Assembly (NCBI GenBank): GCA_018242295.1
Contig: JAFECE010000003.1
Location: forward strand, 62,001-126,000
DNA: 64,000 nt
Source: Pseudomonadota bacterium
Lineage (GTDB): Bacteria > Pseudomonadota > Alphaproteobacteria > Rhizobiales > Hyphomicrobiaceae
Direction of reading: 5' to 3'
The notes under the pieces were generated by a model. It was given only the letters and a program-made list of their open reading frames with translations, had not been told where the DNA came from and did not search any database. A program made the translations under genes and the position numbers. Below, in pieces: positions 10,115 through 18,533 of the stretch. The first letter of the stretch is position 1. Every line of letters starts with the position of its first letter.

Positions 10115-11248
10115 ATGTCATCAGGCGCCGAGCCTCAACCGAGTGCCACGAGTTATTGCCGCTTCATTGCCCGCCGGGGTTCGCCACCGCTCGACGGCGC
10201 GGCGTCGCTCGGCGTGACGGGAGTCGAGGTTGACCTTGGCACCGGCCAAGGGCGCCATATCTGGACTTACGGCGCGCTGCGCTCCGCAGAACCAATTCGG
10301 CCGAACGCGATCGACGTTCTGCTGACATCGAAAGACGAGCCTGGTGCGTCGCTCTTCGTGCAGGGAGCGCGTTTCGCAGCGGACCTCAGGGAGCGGGCGC
10401 CACAGCTTTCCACGCGCGCCGCCTGGCTTCGCGAAAAACGAATGTGGTTCGTCCTCCTCGCTATTCTCGCGGCACTGTTATTCTTGGGCTACCTGTCCGG
10501 CTTCAGCCCGGCGAAATCGATCGCCAAGGCGCTGCCCGACAGCTGGCGTGAGCGTCTCGGCAAGACGACGCGCGAGTCTATGACCGAAGGCCACAAAGAG
10601 TGCATCGACCCGGCCGGTCTTGCCGCCCTGAAGCGGTTGACAGACCGGCTGTCGAAAGGCGCACCAGCGAACGTTTCGTTCAGCGTCCATGTCTATGACT
10701 GGTCCTTGATGAATGCTTTTGCCGTGCCGGGCGGGCAGATCGTCCTGACCAAGGGCCTGCTCGACAAATCGCAAAGTCCGGACGAGACCGCAGGCGTTCT
10801 CGCGCATGAAATGGGGCACGGGATCGAAATGCATCCCGAGGCCGCGATCATCCGGGGCATCGGCCTCGGCGCGACGCTCGAAGTCATGCTTGGCGGTACG
10901 ACGGGCGGCGGCCTCGCCAACGTCGGGCTCATGCTGGCGCAGCTTGGCTATTCGCGCGACGCCGAACGGGAGGCCGACAAGCACGCCTTGGAGCTGCTTA
11001 AGGCGGCAGACATCTCTCCGAAAGGTCTCGGCAATTTCTTTACGCGCGTAATTAAGATGGAGGCCGACGAGGGCGACAAGGGCCCGGGCGCCTTCAGCTG
11101 GTTCCGCACGCATCCACCGGCTGCCGAACGCGCACGACTGGTCGGCCAGCAGCACGATTATCCCGCAAGCCCGGCGCTCAATGCCGACGACTGGCAGAGC
11201 TTGAAATCCATATGCAATAAGACGCGCGCCGCGGACGAAGCGACGTAG
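10115..11248 (+). CDS. M48-family zinc metalloprotease, membrane-anchored
   Basis: 377 aa. Residues 1-105 form a small soluble domain with alternating beta-like stretches. One hydrophobic helix at about 109-127 is preceded by a positive cluster (REKRMW). The peptidase domain follows, with zinc motif HEMGH at 231-235 and the downstream ligand helix EREADKHALEL near 285-295. This is the layout of Oma1/BepA-like M48 proteins that degrade damaged membrane or envelope proteins, here with an N-terminal cytoplasmic-type domain instead of a signal peptide. An in-frame stop at 10079 leaves ATG 10115 as the first available start. The next gene, a DUF2939 protein, follows by 115 bp on the same strand. 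Confidence 0.88.
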   Translation: MSSGAEPQPSATSYCRFIARRGSPPLDGAASLGVTGVEVDLGTGQGRHIWTYGALRSAEPIRPNAIDVLLTSKDEPGASLFVQGARFAADLRERAPQLSTRAAWLREKRMWFVLLAILAALLFLGYLSGFSPAKSIAKALPDSWRERLGKTTRESMTEGHKECIDPAGLAALKRLTDRLSKGAPANVSFSVHVYDWSLMNAFAVPGGQIVLTKGLLDKSQSPDETAGVLAHEMGHGIEMHPEAAIIRGIGLGATLEVMLGGTTGGGLANVGLMLAQLGYSRDAEREADKHALELLKAADISPKGLGNFFTRVIKMEADEGDKGPGAFSWFRTHPPAAERARLVGQQHDYPASPALNADDWQSLKSICNKTRAADEAT

Positions 11249-11363
11249 CCGCGGCCTCGAAAGCGCTGACCGTGGGCAACCGCTTCCCTAGCCCGAAGTT
11301 CGTCAGAATCGGCCCGTAAAGGGAGAATGACGGCGCCGACGTGCGCTAGCCTCGGGACTTTGC

Positions 11364-11966
11364 ATGAAGCTGGTTTTTTTCGTCGTCGGATTTGTTGCTT
11401 TCGCTGCATCAATCTACATCGGGTCGCCATTCGCGACGGCCTGGAGCATTCGCGAGGCTGTTCGCAACGGCAATGCCGACTATCTCTCGACCGCCATCGA
11501 GTGGCCGACCGTCCGCGAAACGCTGAAGCCATCTATTGCGCGAATTGCGCTCAGCCTTCCCGATCCCGAGAGCGATCCGGCCGCCAGCACCGGGCTTTGG
11601 ACGCGCTTCAAAACCTACCTCGGACAGAGCGCCGTCGACGGTCTTGTCGACAAATACGTGACGCCCGAGGGGCTTCCGCAGCTCTTCACGCTCAGGGCCA
11701 AGTATCGCGATCTGGTCGCGAGCGAGGACGAGTCGAAGACATTGCCAATCATGGATCGTATCGCTCGCGCATGGGCTCGCGTGAAGCGGGCGGAATTCAC
11801 GAGCGCGACGAGCTTCGAGATCGACATGGAAGACAAGTACGATCCGACACGAGTCTATCTCGGCAAGCTCGAGCTGCGTCCTGCCGGATGGAAGCTGACA
11901 GAGCTCCGGATCAAATTCCTGGCGACGGCGAAGAACGCGGTGCAGCAGTTCACCGCGATGGAGTAG
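11364..11966 (+). CDS. DUF2939-family protein with N-terminal membrane helix
   Basis: 200 aa. The N-terminus MKLVFFVVGFVAFAASIYIGSP is a signal anchor or uncleaved signal. The mature part (WSIREAVRNGNADYLSTAIEWPTVRETLKPSI) matches my memory of DUF2939 proteins, small envelope proteins of unknown function in Rhizobiales. The C-terminal third is beta-rich (FEIDMEDKYDPTRVYLGKLELRPAGWKLTELRI), consistent with a lipid- or ligand-binding sandwich, but nothing catalytic is evident. It lies directly before the palindromic repeat block. Confidence 0.75.
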   Translation: MKLVFFVVGFVAFAASIYIGSPFATAWSIREAVRNGNADYLSTAIEWPTVRETLKPSIARIALSLPDPESDPAASTGLWTRFKTYLGQSAVDGLVDKYVTPEGLPQLFTLRAKYRDLVASEDESKTLPIMDRIARAWARVKRAEFTSATSFEIDMEDKYDPTRVYLGKLELRPAGWKLTELRIKFLATAKNAVQQFTAME

Positions 11967-11985
11967 GCGCGGCGCGACGACGGTC

Positions 11986-12738
11986 GTTCTGGGTCCCGGC
12001 TCTGCATGCCTATCCCGAAACGTCATCCCCGCGCAGGCGGGGATCTGTCCAAGCGTCCGTTCATCGCAATTATCCGGCCTGGATGGATCCCGGCCTTCGC
12101 CGGGATGACGGAATTCGTGGGCTCTGCCGTCACTCAGCACGCGATATTGTCATCCCGGGCGAGCGACCTTGCGAGACCCGGGACCCATCGTGGTCGAGGT
12201 CCTGGGTCCCGGCTCTCCGCTGCGCTCCGGCCGGGATGACAAGCGGCAGGCGGGCGCGCTGGTCGTCCCATCTACCGTCATGCCGACGAAGGTCGGCAAC
12301 CAGACAAACTTCAACGAGAAGGTAGAGACGTTTCGCTCCGCGCGGACCTCACGCGCGAACGCGCTGCACTTTGACTGGATCCCGGCCTTCGCCGGGATGA
12401 CGGTGGCAGGACATCCCCTCTCCCTATTTCTTCAATGGGGAGAGGGTTAGGGTGAGGGGCGGGATCGCGAAGGACGAATGTGCCGCCCCTCACCCCGGCC
12501 CTCTCCCCGCGAGCGGGGAGAGGGGGGAATTTCTTTGTTATCCTCGGCCGAGCGCAGCGAAGCTGCGTCGATGGCCGGGGATCCAGCGTTAGACTCGTCG
12601 AAGACGCAATATCGTGCCTTCGGCACTTCTTACGCTGGATCCCCGAACGGCCTCGCGAGCTCGTCCGTTCGAGGATGACGTTGGTAGTGGATCGCGGCTT
12701 TGCCGTTGGCCTTCGGCAACGATGACAAGTGAGGCAAG
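11986..12738. repeat. Cluster of palindromic intergenic repeat elements (at least three families)
   Basis: No gene is evident across about 750 bp between the DUF2939 gene and valS. Family A is built on GTCATCCCGG/CCGGGATGAC: two identical 27-bp units lie at 12085-12111 and 12377-12403, a related unit at 12022-12050, and a long inverted repeat spans 12149-12241. A 15-bp unit CTGGGTCCCGGCTCT recurs at 11989-12003 and 12202-12216. Family B is two inverted copies at about 12415-12462 and 12482-12527; the second has an 11-bp perfect stem (12499-12509 with 12514-12524). Family C has perfect 14-bp arms at 12576-12589 and 12632-12645 around an inner hairpin at 12614-12626. Such elements resemble the REP-like palindromes of many proteobacteria. 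Confidence 0.9.
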
Positions 12739-15507
12739 TTAGGCCGCGTCGCTCAACCGCTTCAGCGCCGCCGAGAAGCGGTTGATCTCGGCTTCCAGTT
12801 CGGCTTTCCGCTCCTTCGCTTCCTCGATCGCTTCCTCTTTGGCGCGCTCGATGAACTGCGGGTTGGAAAGTTTGGCGTCCATCTTCTTCAGGTCGCCTTC
12901 GGCGCCTTCGATGGCCTTGGCGAGGCGGCGCTTCTCGGCCGCCATGTCGATGATGCCGGCGAGCGGCAACGCGGCCGTGGTTTCGCCCGCAACGATCAGT
13001 GCTGCGCCCTTCGGGGCCGTATCATCGAAGTCGATCTCGTCGATGCGCGCGAGGCGCCGCAATGTTTCGTCGTTGCGGCGGACGCGTTCGCGGATCTCGT
13101 CGTCAGCGCCGACGATGACGAGCGGAATTTTCGCGCCGGCGGGCACACTCATTTCCGTCCGCACCGAGCGGATTTCGGAGATGAGGTTCACCAGCCAATT
13201 CACTTCCTCGACGGCGTCCGTTTCGACGAGCCCATCGAGATTGGGCCACTGGCTGAGGGCGAGAATAGTGTCGCGCTTGACGCCGTATTCGACCATGTGC
13301 GTCCAAAGCTCTTCGGTGATGAAGGGCATGAACGGATGCAGCATCTTCAGGATCTGATCGAGCGTCCAGGCCGTCACGGCGCGCGTTTCGGCTTTGGCGG
13401 CCTCTTCGTCGCCCGCGAGCACCGGCTTGATCAACTCCAGATACCAGTCGCAGAACTGGCCCCAGACGAAGTCATAAATCGCGGCAGCGGCTTCGTTGAA
13501 CTTGTAGGCTTCAAGCGCGGCGGTGACGGCCTTTGCCGTCAGCTCGGTTTGGCCGACGATCCATTTGTTGAACGTCAGCGACGCGGACTTAGGATTGAAA
13601 TCACGCTGGCGCACGCATTCGTTCATTTCCGAGAAGCGCGAGGCATTCCAGAGCTTCGTTGCGAAGTTGCGATAGCCTTCGACCCGTGATTTCGCGAGCT
13701 TGATGTCGCGTCCCTGCGCGGCCATGGCCGCGAGCGTGAAGCGTAACGCGTCGGCGCCGAACTCGTCGATCAGGACGAGCGGGTCCATGACGTTGCCCTT
13801 GGACTTCGACATCTTCTGCCCCTTCTCGTCGCGGACGAGGGCATGGATGTAGACGTCCTTGAAGGGCACCTCCTCCATGAAGTGGATGCCCATCATCATC
13901 ATGCGGGCGACCCAGAAGAAGATGATGTCAAAGCCGGTGACGAGAACGCTCGTCGGGTAATAGCGCTCAAGCTCGGGCGTTTCGTCGGGCCAGCCGAGCG
14001 TCGAGAACGGCCAGAGCGCCGAGGAGAACCACGTGTCGAGGACGTCTTCGTCGCGGGTGAGTGGAAAGTCCTGGCCGTAGTGTGCATTGGCCAGAGCCTT
14101 GGCTTCTTCTTCGTCGGCCGCAACGAAGTACTTGCCGTCCGGTCCGTACCACGCGGGGATCTGATGGCCCCACCAGAGCTGGCGCGAGATGCACCAGGGC
14201 TGAATGTTGCGCATCCATTCGTAATAGGTCTTCTCCCAGTTCTTCGGGACGAAGTTGGTCTTGCCGCCTTCGACAGCGGCGATGGCGGGCTTCGCAAGCT
14301 CTTCGGCGTTGACGTACCACTGGTCCGTCAGCCACGGCTCGATGACGACGCCCGAGCGATCGCCGTGCGGCACGGTGTGACCCGTCGGCTCGATCTTTTC
14401 GAGCAGGCCCAGCGCGTCGATGTCGGAGACGACCTTCTTGCGCGCGTCGAAGCGATCGAGTCCGCGATAGGCTTCTGGCGCCTCGTCGTTGATCTTGCCG
14501 TACGCGTCGAGGATGTTGATCTGCGGAAGGTTGTGCCGCTTACCGACCTCGAAGTCGTTGAAGTCATGCGCCGGCGTGATCTTCACAGCGCCCGTTCCCT
14601 TCTCGGGATCGGAATATTCATCGGCAACGATTGGGATCTCGCGGCCGACGAGCGGCAGCTTCACCTTGGCGCCGGCCTTGATCAGCGCTGCATAGCGTTC
14701 GTCGTCAGGGTGCACGGCAACGCCGGTATCGCCAAGCATCGTCTCGGGCCGCGTCGTCGCGACGACGATGTAATCCTTGTCGTAGCCCGGCACCTTCGCG
14801 CTGAGCGGATAGCGGAAGTGATACATGTGCCCGCTCGGGTCTTTCGCGAGCACCTTCGCCAGCGCCGCCGCATCGAATGGTTCACCGCTCTCTTTGGACC
14901 ACGAGAACTTGCCGCGCGCCTCGACCTGCACGACCTCGAGATCGGAGATCGCGGTCTGGAACTTCGGGTCCCAGTTGACGAGGCGCTTGTCCTTGTAGAT
15001 CAGCCCTTCGTTGTAGAGCTGCACGAAGACCTTCACGACGGCCTTCGACAGGCCCTCGTCCATCGTGAAGCGCTCGCGCGTCCAGTCGCAGGAGGCGCCG
15101 AGGCGCTTCAACTGCGTGACGATGGTGCCGCCCGACTCTTCCTTCCACGTCCAAACGCGCTTCAGGAATTCCTCGCGGCCGAGTTCGCGGCGCGACGGTT
15201 GTTTGTCAGCGGCGAGCTGACGCTCGACGACCATCTGGGTCGCGATGCCCGCGTGATCCGTTCCCGGCTGCCAGAGCACGTCGCGGCCGCGCATACGCTC
15301 GAAGCGGACGAGAATGTCCTGCAGCGTATTGTTCAGGGCGTGCCCCATGTGGAGCGAGCCCGTGACGTTGGGCGGCGGGATGACGATCGAATAGGCGGCG
15401 TTCTTGCCACCCGATGCACTCCGTCCGGCTTTGAAGGCGTTGGCCTTCTCCCATTCGGAATTGATACGCGGCTCGATTTCGGCCGGTCGAAAAGTCTTTT
15501 CAAGCAT
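12739..15507 (-). CDS. valS: Valyl-tRNA synthetase
   Basis: 922 aa, normal for the alphaproteobacterial enzyme. The class I HIGH motif is in PPPNVTGSLHMGHALNN (about residues 42-58) and KMSKS in GQKMSKSKGNVMDP near 565. The editing domain (TTRPETMLGDTGVAVHPDD) and anticodon-binding domain are complete, and the last 65 residues form the coiled-coil tRNA-binding arm (AAEKRRLAKAIEGAEGDLKK). It charges tRNA-Val and removes mischarged threonine. It follows the shorter popZ gene by 128 bp on the same strand; tolC-popZ-valS is a conserved alphaproteobacterial order. The 3' end runs into the palindromic repeat block. Confidence 0.98.
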   Translation of the reverse strand: MLEKTFRPAEIEPRINSEWEKANAFKAGRSASGGKNAAYSIVIPPPNVTGSLHMGHALNNTLQDILVRFERMRGRDVLWQPGTDHAGIATQMVVERQLAADKQPSRRELGREEFLKRVWTWKEESGGTIVTQLKRLGASCDWTRERFTMDEGLSKAVVKVFVQLYNEGLIYKDKRLVNWDPKFQTAISDLEVVQVEARGKFSWSKESGEPFDAAALAKVLAKDPSGHMYHFRYPLSAKVPGYDKDYIVVATTRPETMLGDTGVAVHPDDERYAALIKAGAKVKLPLVGREIPIVADEYSDPEKGTGAVKITPAHDFNDFEVGKRHNLPQINILDAYGKINDEAPEAYRGLDRFDARKKVVSDIDALGLLEKIEPTGHTVPHGDRSGVVIEPWLTDQWYVNAEELAKPAIAAVEGGKTNFVPKNWEKTYYEWMRNIQPWCISRQLWWGHQIPAWYGPDGKYFVAADEEEAKALANAHYGQDFPLTRDEDVLDTWFSSALWPFSTLGWPDETPELERYYPTSVLVTGFDIIFFWVARMMMMGIHFMEEVPFKDVYIHALVRDEKGQKMSKSKGNVMDPLVLIDEFGADALRFTLAAMAAQGRDIKLAKSRVEGYRNFATKLWNASRFSEMNECVRQRDFNPKSASLTFNKWIVGQTELTAKAVTAALEAYKFNEAAAAIYDFVWGQFCDWYLELIKPVLAGDEEAAKAETRAVTAWTLDQILKMLHPFMPFITEELWTHMVEYGVKRDTILALSQWPNLDGLVETDAVEEVNWLVNLISEIRSVRTEMSVPAGAKIPLVIVGADDEIRERVRRNDETLRRLARIDEIDFDDTAPKGAALIVAGETTAALPLAGIIDMAAEKRRLAKAIEGAEGDLKKMDAKLSNPQFIERAKEEAIEEAKERKAELEAEINRFSAALKRLSDAA

Positions 15508-15635
15508 TGGAGGGAGCGTCGCTTATCAGCTATCGGGCCGAGGTTTTGGACCCCGGTGGTACGGCCGACCTTCGCCGGCTGTCAACCGTCGCTCCCCAAT
15601 GGCCGGATCTTGTCCGGTTGTAGTTGGTCCTCGCG

Positions 15636-16337
15636 TCAACGACGCGAAGGCACGTTCGGCGGGGTGTTCCCGGCCTCGTTCAAGAGCGCCCGCTCGACGA
15701 TTTTGGGCATATTCTCAGTTAGCCACTGTCTCAGGATGGGCCGCAAAAGCTGGGCGGCCACGTCGTCTACGCCGTCGGACGGCGCTGCGGATGCGTGAAC
15801 TTCCGGCAGCCGGGGCGGTTGCGGAGGCTCGGCAACAGGCTTCGGTGCGGCTTCGACCCGCGGCTCTTCGACTGGCCGCGACATGGCGCTCATGCGATTC
15901 AAGCGGGTGTCAAAGAACGTCGGCATGTTGCGCTTCATGCTGTCGTTGTCGTGGGTGATCTTCTCGACCGCTGCCTCGTCTTCTTCCTTGGCCGGATGGA
16001 GAGTGACCGGCGGCGGCTCGATCATGCGGCCGTGGGCCGGCTCGAACGGAATTACCGTGCGGGAGCGATCGCGCTCATGTTGTCCACTTGATGCCAATGC
16101 TTCACTCAGCCTCCCAAGTAAATTGGGCCGCTCGGAGGTATTCGGTGCCGCTGTCTTGAAAATCGCAGGCAGCTCGAACTCCGCGGCTTCATCTGCAATC
16201 GCGCTTCGCCCGCGCAGTGTCGTGATGCGGACTTCGCGCTTCTCACTTTCGAACATCGGAGATCGATCGGCGATGCTGGTCCGGATCGATGCCAGAATGT
16301 CTTCGACGTCGTGCTTCGCACCATTCATCATTGTCAT
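15636..16337 (-). CDS. popZ: PopZ-type cell-pole organising protein (DUF2497), short paralogue
   Basis: 233 aa from the ATG at 16337, preceded by a good ribosome-binding site (AGAGGAAG, about 5 nt away); a TTG at 16367 would extend it by ten residues but lacks one. The N-terminal helix KHDVEDILASIRTSIADRS and C-terminal LLRPILRQWLTENMPKIVER are the two conserved blocks of the PopZ/DUF2497 family. The middle is divergent and probably disordered. PopZ assembles a polar scaffold that anchors the chromosome origin via ParB and recruits kinases. The longer paralogue lies just upstream on the same strand, so this is a tandem pair. Which copy is the functional pole organiser cannot be told from sequence. 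Confidence 0.82.
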   Translation of the reverse strand: MTMMNGAKHDVEDILASIRTSIADRSPMFESEKREVRITTLRGRSAIADEAAEFELPAIFKTAAPNTSERPNLLGRLSEALASSGQHERDRSRTVIPFEPAHGRMIEPPPVTLHPAKEEDEAAVEKITHDNDSMKRNMPTFFDTRLNRMSAMSRPVEEPRVEAAPKPVAEPPQPPRLPEVHASAAPSDGVDDVAAQLLRPILRQWLTENMPKIVERALLNEAGNTPPNVPSRR

Positions 16338-16604
16338 GACGCTTCCTCTTCTGCGTACGAACTCCAAATTCGCAGAACCGCGTCGGCAGCCCCGTTGATG
16401 CCCCTCCGGTTCGTCGCTGCTGGACAGATGAGATTTTTTGAAATGCGCCCCATCAACCCAGTGACGTAGCGGGCGTCCCGATCATTTACGCAGTGATCGA
16501 AGCGTCCCCCCGCTCAAGAAAAACCTAAGGCGAGGTCGCGGCAACCGTGTGGCGAAAGCCACTCGCAAGAAAAAATTTATTGTAGCGCCAGGAGGTGTGG
16601 ATAA

Positions 16605-16647
16605 GCACCGGCACATCTCCATTTTCATGGAGATGGTTTTCCGGCGC
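16605..16647. terminator. Two-part stem-loop just after the long popZ gene
   Basis: Inner arms CATCTCCA (16614-16621) and TGGAGATG (16628-16635) form a perfect 8-bp stem with a 6-nt loop. Outer arms GCACCGG (16605-16611) and CCGGCGC (16641-16647) can pair with one wobble. It begins 12 nt after the stop of the minus-strand gene at 16659. No long T-run follows, so termination is plausible but not certain. The rest of the 321-bp gap (16338-16658) holds only the leader of the short popZ gene. Confidence 0.45.
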
Positions 16648-16658
16648 CGATCAATGGA

Positions 16659-18278
16659 CTATTCGCGGGGGCTCTTTTGGCCTGGCAGCAGCCGCTCAGT
16701 CATTTCGCGGCGAAGCGCGCGCTCGAGAATTTTTGGCATATTTTCGGCGAGCCAAGTTTTGAGCAGTGGCCGCAACAGATCCGCGACCGCGTCTTCCATC
16801 GGACGATCGCCACTCAGCTCGGTCGAAAGCGGGGGGAAATTCCCGGCCTCCAGAGCGGAGTCGTTCGCCTCGCTACGAAGTGCCGGTGCAGCCGATGGCA
16901 TGGGATTGGCGCGGACGAACTCGGGCGATGGCGCGGGCTCCGGCGCACGAACGGGCTCACGAACGGGTTCCGGCACGCGCGGCGGCTCGGGCGCAAGCTC
17001 GGCAGTCGGGAGCGGCTTATCCTGGTGACTGAGCCCGAAAACCGGACGGAACGCGTTCGAGAGCGGTTCGAGCTGGCGCGACGGTCCGAGAGTGGCGGAC
17101 ACGCTCGGCACGGCAAACGTCTGACGCGGCTTCGGCGGCGGCACCGAAGCCGGAGGCTCCGGGTGGCCAAAGACCAGGTTTTTGGCGGTTTCGATTAGAT
17201 GACCGGCGTGCGAGCCGTTGACCGCGCCGTTCATGGGCGTTTCTTTGTCGCCCGAATGGGGTGGCCACGCGGGGCTCCGCGGTTGTTCGAATGGCGTCGC
17301 CAGTGACTGCGGCACTGGCGACGTTTCGATCGGCCGCGCGGGTTCCAACTTCGGCTCGGACTTCGTCTCAATCTTGGGCTCGAGCTTCGGCTCAAGCTTC
17401 GGCTCAAGCTTCGGTTCAGACTTGGGCTCGGCCTTGGTTTCGAATTTCAGCTCGGGAATGAGCTCAAGCTTGGGTTCGGGTGCGGGCTCGGACGTGGGCG
17501 CCGCCGTCTTAGCGAAAGGAGACGGGCCGAGATCGAAGGCAAATGGATCGGCGGCGTCGGCCGGCTCGCTGCGATCTGCCGGCGCCTTCACTGGCTTTTC
17601 GGACGATTTTTCCTTGGCGACGATGGCATCTGCGGCCGGTGCGTTGCGACCTTCGCGCAGGGCGTTCAGATCGTCACTCAACAGCTCGGTCAGTTGAGCC
17701 TCGATTCGAGCCGCATCGGATTCGATAACGGGCAGGACTTCGACCGGCTCGGCATCGAGGACGACGCCCTGCTCGACGGGTTCTGCCTTTTTGGCGACGG
17801 TCTCGATCGAAATCGTCTCGATCGTTATCGTTTCAATCGACACGCTGTCTCGCGCCGCAGATCCGTTGTGTGGCTTCGCTACCGACTCGACCTCATGGAA
17901 GTCATTTTTCTCGATGGGCGTGAATGAACGTTGCTCGGCCTTGATAGCAGCAGCGCCAGTGTCACGCCTTGCATCGGTGGAGCGTGATGGACTTGAGGGC
18001 GTGTGGACCGGCTTGATCTCCGGCTCGGGATCCATCGGCTGCGACGACTTCAGGAAAGCCTCGCGCGACATAAATCCACGCTGCGGCATGGGCGACGGCG
18101 ATGGCGCGGCCGCTGGTCGGGCCGCCGGAGAAAACGGGGCCCCCGCTCGCGGAGTCGTCGGGGATGACGGCGAAGAAGACGGCGATCTCAGACCCGATGA
18201 ATCCTCCGCGATGATCTTGCGGATCGAGGCGAGGATTTCTTCCATGCTCGGCTCGGCTGTGGATTCAAGTCTCGACAT
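16659..18278 (-). CDS. popZ: PopZ-type cell-pole organising protein (DUF2497), long paralogue with EPK repeats
   Basis: 539 aa. Helix PSMEEILASIRKIIAEDSS (residues 10-29) and the C-terminal LLRPLLKTWLAENMPKILER block are the PopZ signatures. The roughly 430-residue middle is Pro/Glu/Ala-rich and looks disordered. It includes a SIETITIETISIET repeat (147-160) and a run of about ten four-residue units of the form EPKL/EPKS/EPKI (residues 268-314, DNA 17337-17477), where the DNA itself is a near-perfect 12-bp repeat. In PopZ the acidic, proline-rich linker sets the fluidity of the polar condensate, so this repeat tract could matter for function. The linker is far longer than that of Caulobacter PopZ, which totals about 177 aa. 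It follows tolC by 255 bp. Confidence 0.85.
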   Translation of the reverse strand: MSRLESTAEPSMEEILASIRKIIAEDSSGLRSPSSSPSSPTTPRAGAPFSPAARPAAAPSPSPMPQRGFMSREAFLKSSQPMDPEPEIKPVHTPSSPSRSTDARRDTGAAAIKAEQRSFTPIEKNDFHEVESVAKPHNGSAARDSVSIETITIETISIETVAKKAEPVEQGVVLDAEPVEVLPVIESDAARIEAQLTELLSDDLNALREGRNAPAADAIVAKEKSSEKPVKAPADRSEPADAADPFAFDLGPSPFAKTAAPTSEPAPEPKLELIPELKFETKAEPKSEPKLEPKLEPKLEPKIETKSEPKLEPARPIETSPVPQSLATPFEQPRSPAWPPHSGDKETPMNGAVNGSHAGHLIETAKNLVFGHPEPPASVPPPKPRQTFAVPSVSATLGPSRQLEPLSNAFRPVFGLSHQDKPLPTAELAPEPPRVPEPVREPVRAPEPAPSPEFVRANPMPSAAPALRSEANDSALEAGNFPPLSTELSGDRPMEDAVADLLRPLLKTWLAENMPKILERALRREMTERLLPGQKSPRE

Positions 18279-18533
18279 ACCCTACCTTTTTCGCAATTAG
18301 GCCGTCTTCGCTGACAGCATAGCGAACTCACCGCACCCAACCCGCTCTTGCCCACTCTTGGACTCACCAAGGTCCTTCCGAGATCCAGCATGGTGTCAGG
18401 TTGCGGGAAATCCGCAACGATCTCACGAGCAGTTATCCCCGGAGAGCGGCGCTCTCAAGGCGGCGGCACACATTGAAATCTAAATCTTTCGGGCAAAAAA
18501 TCCAGCCCTGGCAAAGTATAAGTTCGGCGCCGA

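Noticed and set aside
9853-10233. 126-codon open frame upstream of and overlapping the M48 protease gene
   Set aside because: No family features, overlaps the start of a clear gene in another frame, and high GC makes such open frames common by chance.
12482-12740. Short open frames inside the repeat block
   Set aside because: They are built from palindromic repeat DNA and end in different frames between copies, so they are unlikely to be translated.
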